The notes: a model not told the origin generated them from the letters alone. A stretch of DNA of 64,000 nucleotides from Komagataeibacter oboediens (GCF_003207815.1 NZ_NKTX01000003.1:62001-126000), one strand, 5' to 3'; positions 40,776 to 50,146 are shown, counted from the first letter of the stretch. Translations and numbers: made by a program.

Positions 40776-42476
40776 ATGGCAGGTAGCGTGATTTCCGACC
40801 GGATTGCACAGGGAAGCGGACGGAGCGTGGCGGACACCGTGATCCGCAATGTCCGTCTGTTCGATCTGGTGACCGGTGAACTGCTGCCAACCGATATCGC
40901 CATATGTGGTGACACCATTGTTGGCACGCTGGACCGGTACGAGGGCACGAACGTGATCGAGGGGCATGGCCGCATTGCCGTGCCGGGCTTTATCGACACG
41001 CACCTGCATGTTGAATCCTCGCTGATCACCCCGTTTGAATTCGACCGCTGCGTCCTGCCCCATGGCGTGACCACCGCCATATGCGACCCGCATGAAATGG
41101 CCAACGTGCTGGGGCGTCCGGCGCTGGACTACTTTACCGAAGCGGCGCTGCGCACGGTCATGGACCTGCGGGTCAACCTGTCCAGCTGCGTACCTGCGAC
41201 CCATCTGGAAACATCGGGGGCGACGCTGGATGCGGCTGACCTGCTGCCGTACCGTGATCACCCCAAGGTCATTGGCCTGGCCGAGTTCATGAACATTCCC
41301 GGTGTGCTGAATGGCGACCCGGTGTGCATGGAAAAGCTGGAAGCGTTCGCGGGCGGCCATATTGACGGCCATGCCCCGCTGCTGCGCGGGCGGAAGCTGA
41401 ATGGCTACCTGTCAGCCGGCATCACCACCGACCATGAGGCGACAACGGCCGAAGAAGCGCTGGAGAAGGTGCGCAAGGGCATGACGGTGCTGATCCGCGA
41501 AGGCTCGGTGTGCAAGGACCTGCGTGCGCTTGTGCCGCTGCTCAACCCGGTGACATCGCCGTTCTTCGCCTTCTGCACCGATGACCGCAACCCGCTGGAA
41601 ATCGCGCATGAAGGGCATCTGGATTACCTGATCCGCCTTGCCATCTCGCTGGGGGTGGAGCCGCTGGCCGCCTATCGCAGCGCCTCGCTCAGCGCCGCCA
41701 ATGCCTTCGGCCTGCGTGACCGGGGCATGATCGTGCCGGGCCGGCGGGCGGATATCGTGCTGCTTGATGACCTGCGCGAATGCCGGGTGTCGGACGTGAT
41801 CAGCGCGGGGCGTCTGGTAAATGACGCGCTGTTCGCCGCGCGGGAGGTCATTCCCCCCGTCGGCACCGACAGCATCAACCTGCCCGGCCCCGTCAGCGCA
41901 GGGGACATGCAGGTCAGGGGAAGCGGCACGCAGCGCCCCGTGATCGGCCTGCTGCCTGGCCAGATCATCACCCCCTTCCTGCATGCCGACCTGCCGGTGG
42001 TCGATGGCGTCGTCCAACCCGACCCGGCGCAGGATATCGCGCGTATCTGCGTGGTGGCACGGCATGGCCATAACGACAATATCGGCCGGGGCTTCGTAAA
42101 GGGGTTTGGCCTGTCGGGTGGCGCGCTGGCGTCCTCGGTCGGGCATGACAGCCACAATATCTGCGTGGTTGGCATGGATGACGCGGACATGGCGCTTGCG
42201 GTCAACCATCTGGAAAAGACCGGTGGCGGCTTCGTGGTGGTGCGTGATGGAAAGGTGGTGGCCGACATGCCGCTGCCGGTGGCGGGCCTGATGAGCGACG
42301 CCCCGTTCGAGACCGTGCGTGACCAGCTTGAGGTGCTGCGCGCCGCCGCCCGTGCGCTGGGCTGCAAGCTTGATGAGCCGTTCCTGCAACTGGCCTTCCT
42401 GCCGCTGCCGGTGATCCCGCATCTCAAGATCACGGATTTCGGCATGGTGGATGTCAACCGGATGGAACTGGTCTGA
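40776..42476 (+). CDS. ade: Adenine deaminase
   Basis: Metal-dependent hydrolase that converts adenine to hypoxanthine, 566 residues. The metal site HLHVESS ([16 protein letters not shown]) near residue 75, [28 protein letters not shown], and the C-terminal [21 protein letters not shown] are typical of Ade. The ATG at 40776 has AGGA upstream. The gene lies 150 nt from the divergent TPP riboswitch start and is followed after 25 nt by a tyrosine recombinase. Confidence 0.95.
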   Translation: MAGSVISDRIAQGSGRSVADTVIRNVRLFDLVTGELLPTDIAICGDTIVGTLDRYEGTNVIEGHGRIAVPGFIDTHLHVESSLITPFEFDRCVLPHGVTTAICDPHEMANVLGRPALDYFTEAALRTVMDLRVNLSSCVPATHLETSGATLDAADLLPYRDHPKVIGLAEFMNIPGVLNGDPVCMEKLEAFAGGHIDGHAPLLRGRKLNGYLSAGITTDHEATTAEEALEKVRKGMTVLIREGSVCKDLRALVPLLNPVTSPFFAFCTDDRNPLEIAHEGHLDYLIRLAISLGVEPLAAYRSASLSAANAFGLRDRGMIVPGRRADIVLLDDLRECRVSDVISAGRLVNDALFAAREVIPPVGTDSINLPGPVSAGDMQVRGSGTQRPVIGLLPGQIITPFLHADLPVVDGVVQPDPAQDIARICVVARHGHNDNIGRGFVKGFGLSGGALASSVGHDSHNICVVGMDDADMALAVNHLEKTGGGFVVVRDGKVVADMPLPVAGLMSDAPFETVRDQLEVLRAAARALGCKLDEPFLQLAFLPLPVIPHLKITDFGMVDVNRMELV

Positions 42477-42501
42477 CGCGGTCACGATACAGGAGCAGAC
42501 C

Positions 42502-43374
42502 ATGACAGGGGCCGATGTCGCAGCCCCCGTGCGTGAAGCCGTGGCCACCCTGCGGGCCTATCGTGCGGACTGGGTGCATTTCACCAACTGGTGCGCGGGA
42601 CATGCCGTGTCCCCCATTCCCGCCGCGGCGGATGTCGTGGCGGCGTACCTGCGCAGCCTGACGGAATTCGCGCCCGCCACCATACGCCGCAGGCTGGCTG
42701 CGATCGGCAAGATGCACCGCTTTAACGAAATGCCGTGGGATGTGACCGACGGCCGCATCCGCGCGGCACTGACCGACATGACCGAACGGGCCCGCCGTCC
42801 GGCTCCGCCGCCCGCGGTGGTGACACCGGACATGCTGCGCGCCATGGTTGAACGCTGCGCGGACGGATCCCCCCGCGGCCTGCGTGACCGCTGCCTGCTT
42901 CTGTTCGGGTTTGCGGGCGCGTTGCGGCGTTCGGAACTGGTGGGATTGCAGGTGGAGGACGTGCGCATCGACCGCATGGCGGTCGTGCTGAGCATTCGTG
43001 AGGACGGTGAAGCGCAGCCGGTGCACCTGCCCCTGCCCGAAGCGAAGGAGATGTGCCCCGCTGCGGCGTTCACGGCATGGCAGCAGGTGGCGCACCGGCA
43101 GACCGGGCCGCTGTTCCGCGCCATTTCCAAGGGGGAGCGCGTGGGGGGACGCGCGCTGACACCCTATGCCGTGACCCGCATCCTGCAACGACGCGCGGCG
43201 ATGGCCGAAATCCCGCCCGAGATCGCAACGGCACTCAGCGCGCATGCCCTGCGTGCGGGCTACATTGTCGCTGCGTTGCGGCAGGGCATGGACACCGAAG
43301 CACTGTGCCAGCATACCCGGTACCGTGATCCGCGTGCCCTGCGCCAGTATGAACGCCTGCTGACCCATGACTGA
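42502..43374 (+). CDS. Tyrosine recombinase/integrase (XerC/D-like)
   Basis: A 290-residue tyrosine site-specific recombinase. The N-terminal SAM-like core-binding domain is about 10-100 (AVATLRAYRADWVHFTNWC, ATIRRRLAAIGKMH). The catalytic domain has the first Arg in LRRSELVGL (R142/R143), H248-x-x-R251 in AHALRAG, H271 in CQHTRYRD and the nucleophile Y283 in LRQYERL. The beta-hairpin Lys is not obvious (SIREDGEAQ). The start has AGGAG at 6 nt. It overlaps the next gene by 8 nt. There is no attachment site, excisionase or phage gene nearby, so it looks resident rather than mobile. Confidence 0.85.
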   Translation: MTGADVAAPVREAVATLRAYRADWVHFTNWCAGHAVSPIPAAADVVAAYLRSLTEFAPATIRRRLAAIGKMHRFNEMPWDVTDGRIRAALTDMTERARRPAPPPAVVTPDMLRAMVERCADGSPRGLRDRCLLLFGFAGALRRSELVGLQVEDVRIDRMAVVLSIREDGEAQPVHLPLPEAKEMCPAAAFTAWQQVAHRQTGPLFRAISKGERVGGRALTPYAVTRILQRRAAMAEIPPEIATALSAHALRAGYIVAALRQGMDTEALCQHTRYRDPRALRQYERLLTHD

Positions 43375-44071
43375 AAACCTGCGCCTGCCCTGGGCCGACC
43401 TGCCTCCCGCAACCGCGCGGGAGGAGGAGACGCCCGCCGAGACCACGCGCCGCCCACCGGGCAGGCGGGGACGGCGGCCACTTTCCGCATGGCCGCAGCC
43501 TGCCGAACCATCGCCATGGCAGTGGTGGCATCTGCTGGTATACGGGCCGGATGCCGGCATGGACGCTTTTGTTACGGAAGCGGCGGGTCCCGGCCTGATC
43601 CCGTGGCCGTTTGACGCCGAACGGGTGGAGGAGGACATGTTCGCGCTGGCCATTGGTGCCAACGGCCCGGCACGTGGCCGGGCGGGACTGTCCATTGATG
43701 GCTGCCGTATTCTGGCGCGCCAGTTCCGTGCGGCGGCGGAAGCACGGCATGCCCGGCTGGGCCTGCGTATGGAAAAGGCATGTCCGCTGGATTTCCACCA
43801 GCTTGTGCCCGTGCCGGAGCGGATCCTCCATCTGGGCGCCACCCACCCCGATGCCCGGGCATGGCTGCATGCCAACTGGGGCCTGACCGAAGCACCGCGA
43901 CAGGTGCGCCACCTGCCGGGGCGCAAGGCGGGCCGCCGCCTGCCGCGTGGCCATCGGGCCATGGTCTATGGTTTCTTTACCCGCATGGGCACGCCAGCCC
44001 CCGTGGTCCGCCGGATGGAGGAGCATTACCCCACCCTGACATTCCGCCTGTCGGAACGGTCGCTGGCATGA
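43367..44071 (+). CDS. Uncharacterised protein between recombinase and ScpA-like gene
   Basis: A 234-residue protein of unknown function. A basic, Pro-rich N-terminus (TTRRPPGRRGRRP) leads to a Trp-rich PWQWWHLLVYGP segment, then GLIPWPFDAERVEEDMFALAIG, an LARQFRAAAEARHARLG helix, CPLDFHQLVPVPERILHLG and a C-terminal HRAMVYGFFTRMGTPAPVVRRMEEHYP. No enzyme motif is seen. It overlaps the recombinase by 8 nt and the ScpA-like gene by 4 nt (ATGA), so it is surely translated with them. It could be a DNA- or partner-binding accessory of the kleisin; that is inference. Confidence 0.75.
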   Translation: MTENLRLPWADLPPATAREEETPAETTRRPPGRRGRRPLSAWPQPAEPSPWQWWHLLVYGPDAGMDAFVTEAAGPGLIPWPFDAERVEEDMFALAIGANGPARGRAGLSIDGCRILARQFRAAAEARHARLGLRMEKACPLDFHQLVPVPERILHLGATHPDARAWLHANWGLTEAPRQVRHLPGRKAGRRLPRGHRAMVYGFFTRMGTPAPVVRRMEEHYPTLTFRLSERSLA

Positions 44072-44925
44072 CGGAACAGACCGACCTGTTCAGCAGGCCG
44101 TTGCCCGATGGCGAACCGGTCATTGTCCTCGACATCTATCAGGGCGGGCTGTCGCACCTGCTGCAGCTGGCGCATGCGCGTGAAATCGATCTGGCGCGGC
44201 TGGATATCGTCACCCTGATCGACCAGCTGGCCGAGGCCGCGCGGACCCATACCGACCTGCCGCTGGGAATCAAGGCACAGTGGGCGGTCATGGCGTCGGG
44301 GCTGCTGCTGCTGCGTTCGCGACTCATGTTGCCTGCGGACGATCCGCGTCAGGCTCAGGCCACGCAGGAGGCAGCCGACCTGCGCACGCGCCTGCTGGCG
44401 GCGGAGGACGCCGCCCGCCTGGCGGGCTGGCTTGCGGTGCGTGAACAGCTGGGCCGGGATGTCCATGCCTTTGGCGGCGCGGTTGCCCCCGAAGCGGACG
44501 AATCGGCGCAGTGGGAAGTGGACCGGATCGAGTTCCTGTGGGGCTGCCTTGCGGTGTTTGACGGCAACTGGGGCGTCATGCCGGTGGAAACGCCATTCTA
44601 TGCCCCGGTGCAGCTGGACCTGTTTTCTGTGGAGGACGCCCGCATGCGCGTGCGCACCTGTCTTGCGCGTGCGCAGGACGAACCGGTGCCGCTGGACCGG
44701 ATGCTGCCCGATTCCGTGCGGGTGGGGCAGGGGGGCGACCTGTCATCGGGGCAGCGGCGGTCGGCATGGAGCAGTACGTTCGCCGCCTGTCTGGAAATGG
44801 TGAAGCAGGGGGAGGCCCTGGCCTATCAGCCCGCCCCGGAAACCATGCCCTGTTTCAGCGGTGTGCCGGACGCAACGCCGCGACAGGGAAAAAGTTCCCC
44901 CGGATCTGGAAACAGGACGAAATGA
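44068..44925 (+). CDS. scpA: ScpA-like kleisin (segregation/condensation protein A family)
   Basis: A 285-residue ScpA-family protein. The N-terminal SMC-neck-binding part VLDIYQGGLSHLLQLAHAREIDLARLDI replaces the common FEGPLDLLLHL pattern, and KAQWAVMASGLLLLRSRLMLP matches the second ScpA helix. The C-terminal winged-helix part has SAWSSTFAACLEMVKQGEALAYQ. The sequence between is acidic and variable as usual. scpB, its normal neighbour, is absent downstream. Either this is the sole, diverged ScpA or a second kleisin. Coupled to the unknown gene upstream by a 4-nt overlap. Confidence 0.8.
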   Translation: MTEQTDLFSRPLPDGEPVIVLDIYQGGLSHLLQLAHAREIDLARLDIVTLIDQLAEAARTHTDLPLGIKAQWAVMASGLLLLRSRLMLPADDPRQAQATQEAADLRTRLLAAEDAARLAGWLAVREQLGRDVHAFGGAVAPEADESAQWEVDRIEFLWGCLAVFDGNWGVMPVETPFYAPVQLDLFSVEDARMRVRTCLARAQDEPVPLDRMLPDSVRVGQGGDLSSGQRRSAWSSTFAACLEMVKQGEALAYQPAPETMPCFSGVPDATPRQGKSSPGSGNRTK

Positions 44926-45524
44926 ACGGATCGTTGCAGCTTATACTGTCAGACCGCCGGTTCATGTCGAATTGATAATATCATATGAAAAAACAGGCTA
45001 TCGGGCACGAACAGGCAGATTTTTTCCTAATTTTTTAACAGTTTGCTTGACTGGGATTTTTTTTTGATCAAGCTGGCAGGTATGAGTTTTTTACCGGCCT
45101 GCCAGACCGGGACAGCGGCCATTCCAACAGGGCATTTTTTCGCCATGGACCGCGGCCTGTCGGGCGGGGCGCCGCTGGAAGATTATTTCATATTAAGATC
45201 AGGGTTGATTTCGAGATGTTAATAATGTTTATGGATAAAACGTGATGAATGAATGGCTTGGCCTGTCAGGGCAGGGCGCATCCAATGCCTGTGCATTGGT
45301 ATATGCACTGCCGGAGGTGGCGAGGGTCGTGCTTTCCCGTTCCGCCGGGAAAGAGGGCAATCGGGCTTCAGGGTTGAGCTGGGGAGAACAAGGCGGATCG
45401 CATCAGTCGTTTCGTAGAAATCTGGTCATACTCCCGTAGTAAAATTGGTGAAATCAGAACAACCAGAACAAATTCTGTAATAATTCCTTCCTAAAAACTA
45501 TGCCGTTCTGAGTGAGGTATGGGT
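44926..45524. other. Long non-coding region upstream of tonB
   Basis: About 600 bases with A/T-rich blocks (44970-45070, 45180-45245, 45420-45510). A perfect 8-bp stem CTGGCAGG/CCTGCCAG with a 17-nt loop occurs at 45073-45105, after a long T-run at 45055-45065, probably part of the ScpA-like gene's 3' end. A 65-codon frame at 45242 has no convincing protein character. The rest presumably carries tonB promoter and regulatory sites. I could not pick out a clear Fur box. Confidence 0.5.
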
Positions 45525-46187
45525 ATGACGTATGCGGAACAGAGTGATAACAGACTACAGAAGATAATAATTTTCGCCCTTGTTTTGGTATTTGAAGGGC
45601 TGCTGGTGCTTGCGCTGCTGTTCGGGCTCAGTTCCCCGCCGGATGCGCCCAAGGAACCGCCGCGGCCGCCGGTGGAAGTCCACATGATCAAGGAACCGCC
45701 ACCACCGCCGCCACCGCCGCCACCACCGCCGCCGCCGCCGGAAATTACGCAGCCGCCGCCGCCGTATATTCCGCCGCCGAAGATTCAGGTTCCGACGCCG
45801 CCGCCGCCGATGAAGGTGACCCACACGAAGCCGCCGAAGGCGATGCCGCCCGCAAAGGCAGCCCCGCCGGCTGATGCGCCCGTGTCCAACGCGCCGCCCG
45901 TGCCCGATCATTCGGCAGGCACGTCGCCGCTGAACCATGTCGTGCCGGAATATCCGGAGGAAATGTCGGAAGAAGGCCGTGAAGGCGTCGTGTCCGTGGC
46001 ATGTGACGTGGAAGCGACCGGTGTTACCAGCAACTGCCAGGTGGTCAGTGTAAAGGGTGGCCAGGCATTCGCTGATGCCGCGCTGAAGGCGGTCCGCCGT
46101 TCGCGTTATGCGCCGGCTGTCAAAAATGGTGTGCCCGTCAAGGAGTTCCACCATCTCTATACGATCACGTTCAGTCTGAATGACTGA
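45525..46187 (+). CDS. tonB: TonB family energy-transducing protein
   Basis: A 220-residue TonB. One N-terminal membrane helix (IIIFALVLVFEGLLVLALLFGL) is followed by a periplasmic Pro-rich rod with a run of about 15 prolines and KPPKAMPP-type repeats. The C-terminal TonB domain is present (LNHVVPEYPEEMSEEGREG, VACDVEATGVTSNCQVVS, ALKAVRRSRYAPAVKNG). It transduces ion-gradient energy to outer-membrane receptors. Of two ATGs, the one at 45525 has GTGAGG 7 nt upstream. First gene of tonB-exbB-exbD-exbD. Confidence 0.93.
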   Translation: MTYAEQSDNRLQKIIIFALVLVFEGLLVLALLFGLSSPPDAPKEPPRPPVEVHMIKEPPPPPPPPPPPPPPPEITQPPPPYIPPPKIQVPTPPPPMKVTHTKPPKAMPPAKAAPPADAPVSNAPPVPDHSAGTSPLNHVVPEYPEEMSEEGREGVVSVACDVEATGVTSNCQVVSVKGGQAFADAALKAVRRSRYAPAVKNGVPVKEFHHLYTITFSLND

Positions 46188-46208
46188 GCCTGAGTGTTAG
46201 GTCAGGCA

Positions 46209-46234
46209 CGGCGGGGGCCGGCAGCACCCCGCCG
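46209..46234 (+). promoter_or_regulatory. Intercistronic hairpin between tonB and exbB
   Basis: A perfect 8-bp GC stem CGGCGGGG/CCCCGCCG with a 10-nt loop, followed by a run of A, not T. It may lower or stabilise downstream expression so that tonB and exbBD are made in different amounts. Confidence 0.5.
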
Positions 46235-46275
46235 CCTCGGAAAAAAAACATCCTGCTCCAGAGGATTTTGGTTAA

Positions 46276-47331
46276 ATGATCAGACTGCATCGTAAACACA
46301 CTCTTGTTGCCTCGGCTGCTTTCGCTGCCATGCTGTGCGCGGCTTCCCCGCTCGCCGCGCTGGCACAGGACGCCGCCCCGGCCGCTAGCGATGCGGCCAC
46401 GGCACCGGCGGTTTCCGCCCCCGCAACCGATGGCAGCGGCGCTGCCGCCACCCCGGCCCCCGGCACGGATGCCCCGGCCCCGCAGGCATCCACCCCGACC
46501 GATGCCGCACCGGCTGCTGATGCGGCCCCTGCCGCCCCGGCAGAACCCGCAGCCCCGGCGCCCGCCGCCGATGCAGCCCCCCCGGCCGATGCCCCCAAGG
46601 CACCCGAGGGTAACCCGTATGGCCTGGGCGCGCTGTGGGCCAATGGTGACTTCATTGCCCGTGGCGTCCTGCTGATCATGGTCTTCATGTCGCTTGGCAC
46701 ATGGTACATCATGATCACCAAGTTCTTTGAGCAGGCGCGTGTCATGAACGCTGCCAAGCAGGTCATGACCGATTTCTGGACCAAGGGTTCCATCAAGGAC
46801 GGTGCTGCCGCCCTGCCCGCGAACTCCCCGTTCCGCTACATTGCCGATACCGGCGTGAAGGCTGCTGAACACCACGAAGGCACGATGCAGGAATCCATCG
46901 ACCTGCATTCCTGGACCACCATGTCCATCCAGCGTTCGGTTGACGTGATCCAGACCAAGCTGCAGGGCGGCCTTGCCTTCCTCGGCACCGTGGGGTCGAC
47001 CTCTCCGTTCGTGGGTCTGTTCGGGACCGTGTGGGGCATCTATCACGCGCTGACGGCCATTGGCATCGCGGGTCAGGCCTCGATCGACAAGGTTGCCGGT
47101 CCGGTTGGTGAATCGCTGATCATGACCGCCATCGGCCTGGGCACCGCCGTGCCTGCGGTTCTGGGCTACAACCTGCTGGTGCGCCGTAACAAGGGTGCGA
47201 TGGACAAGATCCGCAACTTCGCCGCTGACGTGCAGTCGATCCTGATGGGTGGTTATCGCCATGGTGCAGAAATCACCGTCCATCCGGACAACTCCCCGAC
47301 CACGACGACTATCGATAACCGGGTGGCCTGA
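46276..47331 (+). CDS. exbB: ExbB/TolQ-type proton channel protein
   Basis: A 351-residue MotA/TolQ/ExbB protein. A signal peptide (HTLVASAAFAAMLCAASPLAALAQ) and a long Ala/Pro-rich periplasmic stretch (to about residue 110) precede the channel body. Three helices follow: FIARGVLLIMVFMSLGTWYIM, then GGLAFLGTVGSTSPFVGLFG with the conserved GTVWGI, and LIMTAIGLGTAVPAVLGYN. The N-terminal extension is found in some proteobacterial ExbB proteins. GAGG ribosome binding site upstream. Confidence 0.94.
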   Translation: MIRLHRKHTLVASAAFAAMLCAASPLAALAQDAAPAASDAATAPAVSAPATDGSGAAATPAPGTDAPAPQASTPTDAAPAADAAPAAPAEPAAPAPAADAAPPADAPKAPEGNPYGLGALWANGDFIARGVLLIMVFMSLGTWYIMITKFFEQARVMNAAKQVMTDFWTKGSIKDGAAALPANSPFRYIADTGVKAAEHHEGTMQESIDLHSWTTMSIQRSVDVIQTKLQGGLAFLGTVGSTSPFVGLFGTVWGIYHALTAIGIAGQASIDKVAGPVGESLIMTAIGLGTAVPAVLGYNLLVRRNKGAMDKIRNFAADVQSILMGGYRHGAEITVHPDNSPTTTTIDNRVA

Positions 47332-47333
47332 TC

Positions 47334-47756
47334 ATGGGTATGCAAGTTGGAGGTGGCAGCGATGAAGACGAGGTGGTGTCCGCCATCAACACCACACCGC
47401 TTGTCGATGTCATGCTGGTGCTGCTGATCATCTTCCTGATCACCATCCCCGTCGCGACACATACCATCAAGGTTAGCCTCCCCATGGATGCCAACCAGCC
47501 CACCCGGACGATGATGAACAACATCGTCATCGCAGTGACCCCGGAGGGTCAGGCCTACTGGAACGAGACGCCTCTGACCAGCTATGCCGATCTGGAGTCC
47601 CATCTGGAACACGTGGCGGCGGAAAACCCGCAGCCACAGATCCAGATCCGTGGTGACCAGGCGGCAAAATACGAAGGTGTGGGCAAGGTGATTGCAGCCT
47701 GCCAGCAGGCTGGTATCGTCCACATCGACTTCATTACCGAGCAGCCGCACGGCTGA
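47334..47756 (+). CDS. exbD: ExbD/TolR family protein, first copy
   Basis: A 140-residue partner of ExbB. A cytosolic N-terminus leads into NTTPLVDVMLVLLIIFLITIPV, where Asp of PLVDVML is the proton-carrying residue, and then a periplasmic ExbD domain. It begins 3 nt after the exbB stop. A second, related copy follows. Confidence 0.93.
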   Translation: MGMQVGGGSDEDEVVSAINTTPLVDVMLVLLIIFLITIPVATHTIKVSLPMDANQPTRTMMNNIVIAVTPEGQAYWNETPLTSYADLESHLEHVAAENPQPQIQIRGDQAAKYEGVGKVIAACQQAGIVHIDFITEQPHG

Positions 47757-47810
47757 TATCCATTCCCGGCCGGGGCCTGTGTGCCCCGGCCAATTTCGGG
47801 AGAGTAGACC

Positions 47811-48248
47811 ATGGGCATGAATATCGGCTCAGACAGCACGACAGAGGACGAAGGTATTGTCGATATCAATACCACGCCCCTGATTGACGTCATGCTGGTG
47901 CTGTTGATCATGCTGATCATCACCATTCCGCTTCAGACGCATTCAGTTTCGATCGACCTGCCGCAGGGCAATCCTCCGCCGTCTTCCGCACCGGACCCGG
48001 TTGTGGACACGGTGGCGATCGATTTTGACAACACCATCACGTGGAATGGCGAACCCGTCGCCAGCGATGCGGACCTGCAGGCCCGTTTCAGGGATGCAGC
48101 CGCCCAGCCGGTACAGCCGGAAATGCATATCCACCCAGACCGTCTGGCCAGCTACAAGGTCGTGGCACGGGTTCTGGCAGATGCGCAGCGCCTGGGTGTA
48201 AGCAAGCTTGGTATCATGGGTAGCGACCAGTTCATGGATGCGCAGTAA
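47811..48248 (+). CDS. exbD: ExbD/TolR family protein, second copy
   Basis: A 145-residue second ExbD. INTTPLIDVMLVLLIMLIITIP keeps the proton Asp. The periplasmic part (VDTVAIDFDNTITWNGEPV, MHIHPDRLASYKVVARVLADAQRLG) differs clearly from the first copy, so the two are not recent duplicates. GGGAGAG upstream gives independent initiation. Last gene of the operon. Confidence 0.93.
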   Translation: MGMNIGSDSTTEDEGIVDINTTPLIDVMLVLLIMLIITIPLQTHSVSIDLPQGNPPPSSAPDPVVDTVAIDFDNTITWNGEPVASDADLQARFRDAAAQPVQPEMHIHPDRLASYKVVARVLADAQRLGVSKLGIMGSDQFMDAQ

Positions 48249-48288
48249 CCCTGTCAGTTTCCTGACGGTATCCTGCCAGACAGCACGG

Positions 48289-48321
48289 CGGCCCTTTCCT
48301 TATGGGAAGGGCCGTTTTTTT
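48289..48321 (+). terminator. Rho-independent terminator after exbD
   Basis: An 11-bp stem (CGGCCCTTTCC with GGGAAGGGCCG, one T-G wobble) and a TTAT loop, followed by a T7 run, 40 nt past the last exbD. Confidence 0.92.
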
Positions 48322-48686
48322 ATGTTCGCCGTGACCCGGAAAAATTTCCGTTTTCAGGGCATTAGGGAATGGCACCATGTGGCATGAAAGCCACAGGACC
48401 CGCATTGTTCCCAATCACTTTCCCGCCTGCATCGGGGCAGGCAGATCGAATATTACGGCGGAATGAGTGTTTTATGCGGGTTCCGGGCCGGCGGGTGGTC
48501 ATCGGAACGTGCAACAGGCAGTTAGATGAACAGCATGTTGCATTTTTTAAGCTTTGTCCGCGTATCTGTATTCCATAAGTCAACGGACAGGCGGAACACC
48601 CAGTTTCCGTCATGCCTTCAGCATGGCCGGATGGCACAGGGCCGCTGACAGAAAGGCAGACAGGGCGCGCTGCCGCTGGAAACCGT
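48322..48686. other. Non-coding region upstream of the purine permease
   Basis: About 365 bases with no supported gene. A/T-rich patches at 48325-48360 and 48530-48560 could hold promoter elements. The permease frame is open from 48612, but the codons before 48687 are not family-like. No riboswitch core was recognised by eye. Confidence 0.5.
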
Positions 48687-50024
48687 ATGATTGTGAAAAC
48701 AGACCCGACACACCCGGTTGATGAAATGCTGCCTGCGGGCATGCTGTTCGCCTTTGGCCTCCAGCATGCGCTGGTCATGTACGCGGGCACGGTTGCCGTG
48801 CCGCTGGTTTTTGCCGCGGCCATGCACCTGTCATCCGCGCAGACCATCCTGCTGATCAACTGCGGGCTGATGACTTCGGGCATCGCCACGATCATACAGA
48901 GTATCGGGGTATGGAAATTCGGCTCCCGCCTGCCAATCGTGCAGGGGTCGTCCTTTGCCATGCTGGCATCCATGCTGCTGATCGGGCAGATGTACGGCGT
49001 GCCGTCGGTATTTGGCGCGGTCATCGGCGCGGGGCTGGCCATGGTGGTGCTGGCGCCGTTCATGGCGCGGCTCATGCGGTTTTTCCCGCCGGTGGTGATC
49101 GGGTGCCTGATCACCATCATCGGCCTGACGCTGGTGCCGGTGGCGGGGCGGTGGATTGGCGGCGGTACGCCTGGCACACCCGATTTTGGCAGCATCGCAA
49201 ACCTGACCCTGGCGTTCGCCACCATCCTTATTACCGTGGGGGTGCAGGCATGGGGCAGGGGGTTCGTGGCCAATATCAGCGTTCTGATCGGGCTGATTGC
49301 GGGCAGTATCCTCGCCGCGCTGTGCGGCATGGGCCATTATGGCGTGGTTGCCGATGCGCCATGGTTTGCCATCAGCACGCCGTTTGCGTTCGGCATGCCG
49401 GAATTTCATTTCATGCCGATCATGATCATGTTGCTCAGCATGGTTATCATCGTGGCGGAAACGACCGGTAACTGCCTGGCGATTGGCCGCGTGGTCGATG
49501 TGCCGATTACCGATGCCACCATTGCCGGCGCCTTACGGGCCGATGGCCTGTCCACCATGCTGGGCGGGTTGTTCAACAGCTTTCCCTATAATGCCTTTAC
49601 GCAGAATACCGGCCTGATCGCCATAACCGATATCCGCAGCCGTTTTGTCGTGGCGGCGGCAGGGATGGTCATGATCGGGCTGGGACTGTTTCCCAAGCTT
49701 GGCGCGTTGATTGCCGCCCTGCCACCGCCGGTTCTGGGGGGATGTGGTCTGGTCATGTTCGGCATGACCACCATTGGCGGCATACGCGAACTGCTGCATG
49801 TCCGGTTTGAAGGGACACGGAATGGCCTGATTGCGGCTGTTTCCATCGGGCTGGGCGTATTGCCAATGGCGTGCCCGGACCTGTTTACGCATATAAGCGG
49901 GCTGGCGCGGCTGTTACTGGGTAATGGTGTGCTGCTGTGCATCCTGTCGGGCGTGCTGATGAACCTGATCGTAGGGAAAAGCGCGCCGGATGTGGAAAGC
50001 GTGGTGGACGAACGCACGCCATGA
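48687..50024 (+). CDS. NCS2-family purine (xanthine/urate) permease
   Basis: Proton-coupled nucleobase transporter of the xanthine/uric acid branch, 445 residues, 12-14 membrane segments. PVDEMLPAGMLFAFGLQHALVMYAG at the start, LPIVQGSSFAM, and the NCS2 motif region AETTGNCLAIGRVV with GLFNSFPYNAFTQNTGL are diagnostic. The start at 48687 (MIVKTD) has GGAAA upstream. It may import purines for salvage in step with ade elsewhere in the window. It converges on an MFS gene with a repeat between. Confidence 0.9.
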   Translation: MIVKTDPTHPVDEMLPAGMLFAFGLQHALVMYAGTVAVPLVFAAAMHLSSAQTILLINCGLMTSGIATIIQSIGVWKFGSRLPIVQGSSFAMLASMLLIGQMYGVPSVFGAVIGAGLAMVVLAPFMARLMRFFPPVVIGCLITIIGLTLVPVAGRWIGGGTPGTPDFGSIANLTLAFATILITVGVQAWGRGFVANISVLIGLIAGSILAALCGMGHYGVVADAPWFAISTPFAFGMPEFHFMPIMIMLLSMVIIVAETTGNCLAIGRVVDVPITDATIAGALRADGLSTMLGGLFNSFPYNAFTQNTGLIAITDIRSRFVVAAAGMVMIGLGLFPKLGALIAALPPPVLGGCGLVMFGMTTIGGIRELLHVRFEGTRNGLIAAVSIGLGVLPMACPDLFTHISGLARLLLGNGVLLCILSGVLMNLIVGKSAPDVESVVDERTP

Positions 50025-50040
50025 AAGCCTGAGGACCATA

Positions 50041-50122
50041 AAGAAATTTCTGGTGACGCTCTGTCCGGAAAGCTTCAGATAACGCTGTCTTTATCTGGGG
50101 CAGGGCAATATCCGGAACCTTT
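50041..50122 (+). repeat. Dispersed two-hairpin repeat, copy 5 (degenerate)
   Basis: AAGAAATTTCTGGTGACGCT, then GGAAAGCTTCAGATAACGCTG and TCTTTATCTGGGGCAGGGC. The order of blocks matches the other copies, but both stems are decayed. It fills the convergent junction of the purine permease and the MFS transporter. Confidence 0.6.
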
Positions 50123-50146
50123 GCCCGTTCCTGTATCTGTCGTCCT

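Noticed and set aside
42502-43374. The tyrosine recombinase as mark of a prophage or integrative element
   Set aside because: No tRNA, direct repeats, excisionase or phage genes nearby, and base composition like its neighbours.
42454-43962. A 502-codon open frame antisense to the recombinase and the next gene
   Set aside because: The plus strand carries a recombinase with its catalytic residues and tight overlaps; the minus frame has no family pattern.
45242-45439. 65-codon open frame upstream of tonB
   Set aside because: Mixed composition, no good ribosome binding site, no family resemblance.
45700-45745. Poly-Pro CCG run in tonB as a sequencing error or microsatellite artefact
   Set aside because: The frame stays open through it, and Pro-rich rods of this kind are normal in TonB.
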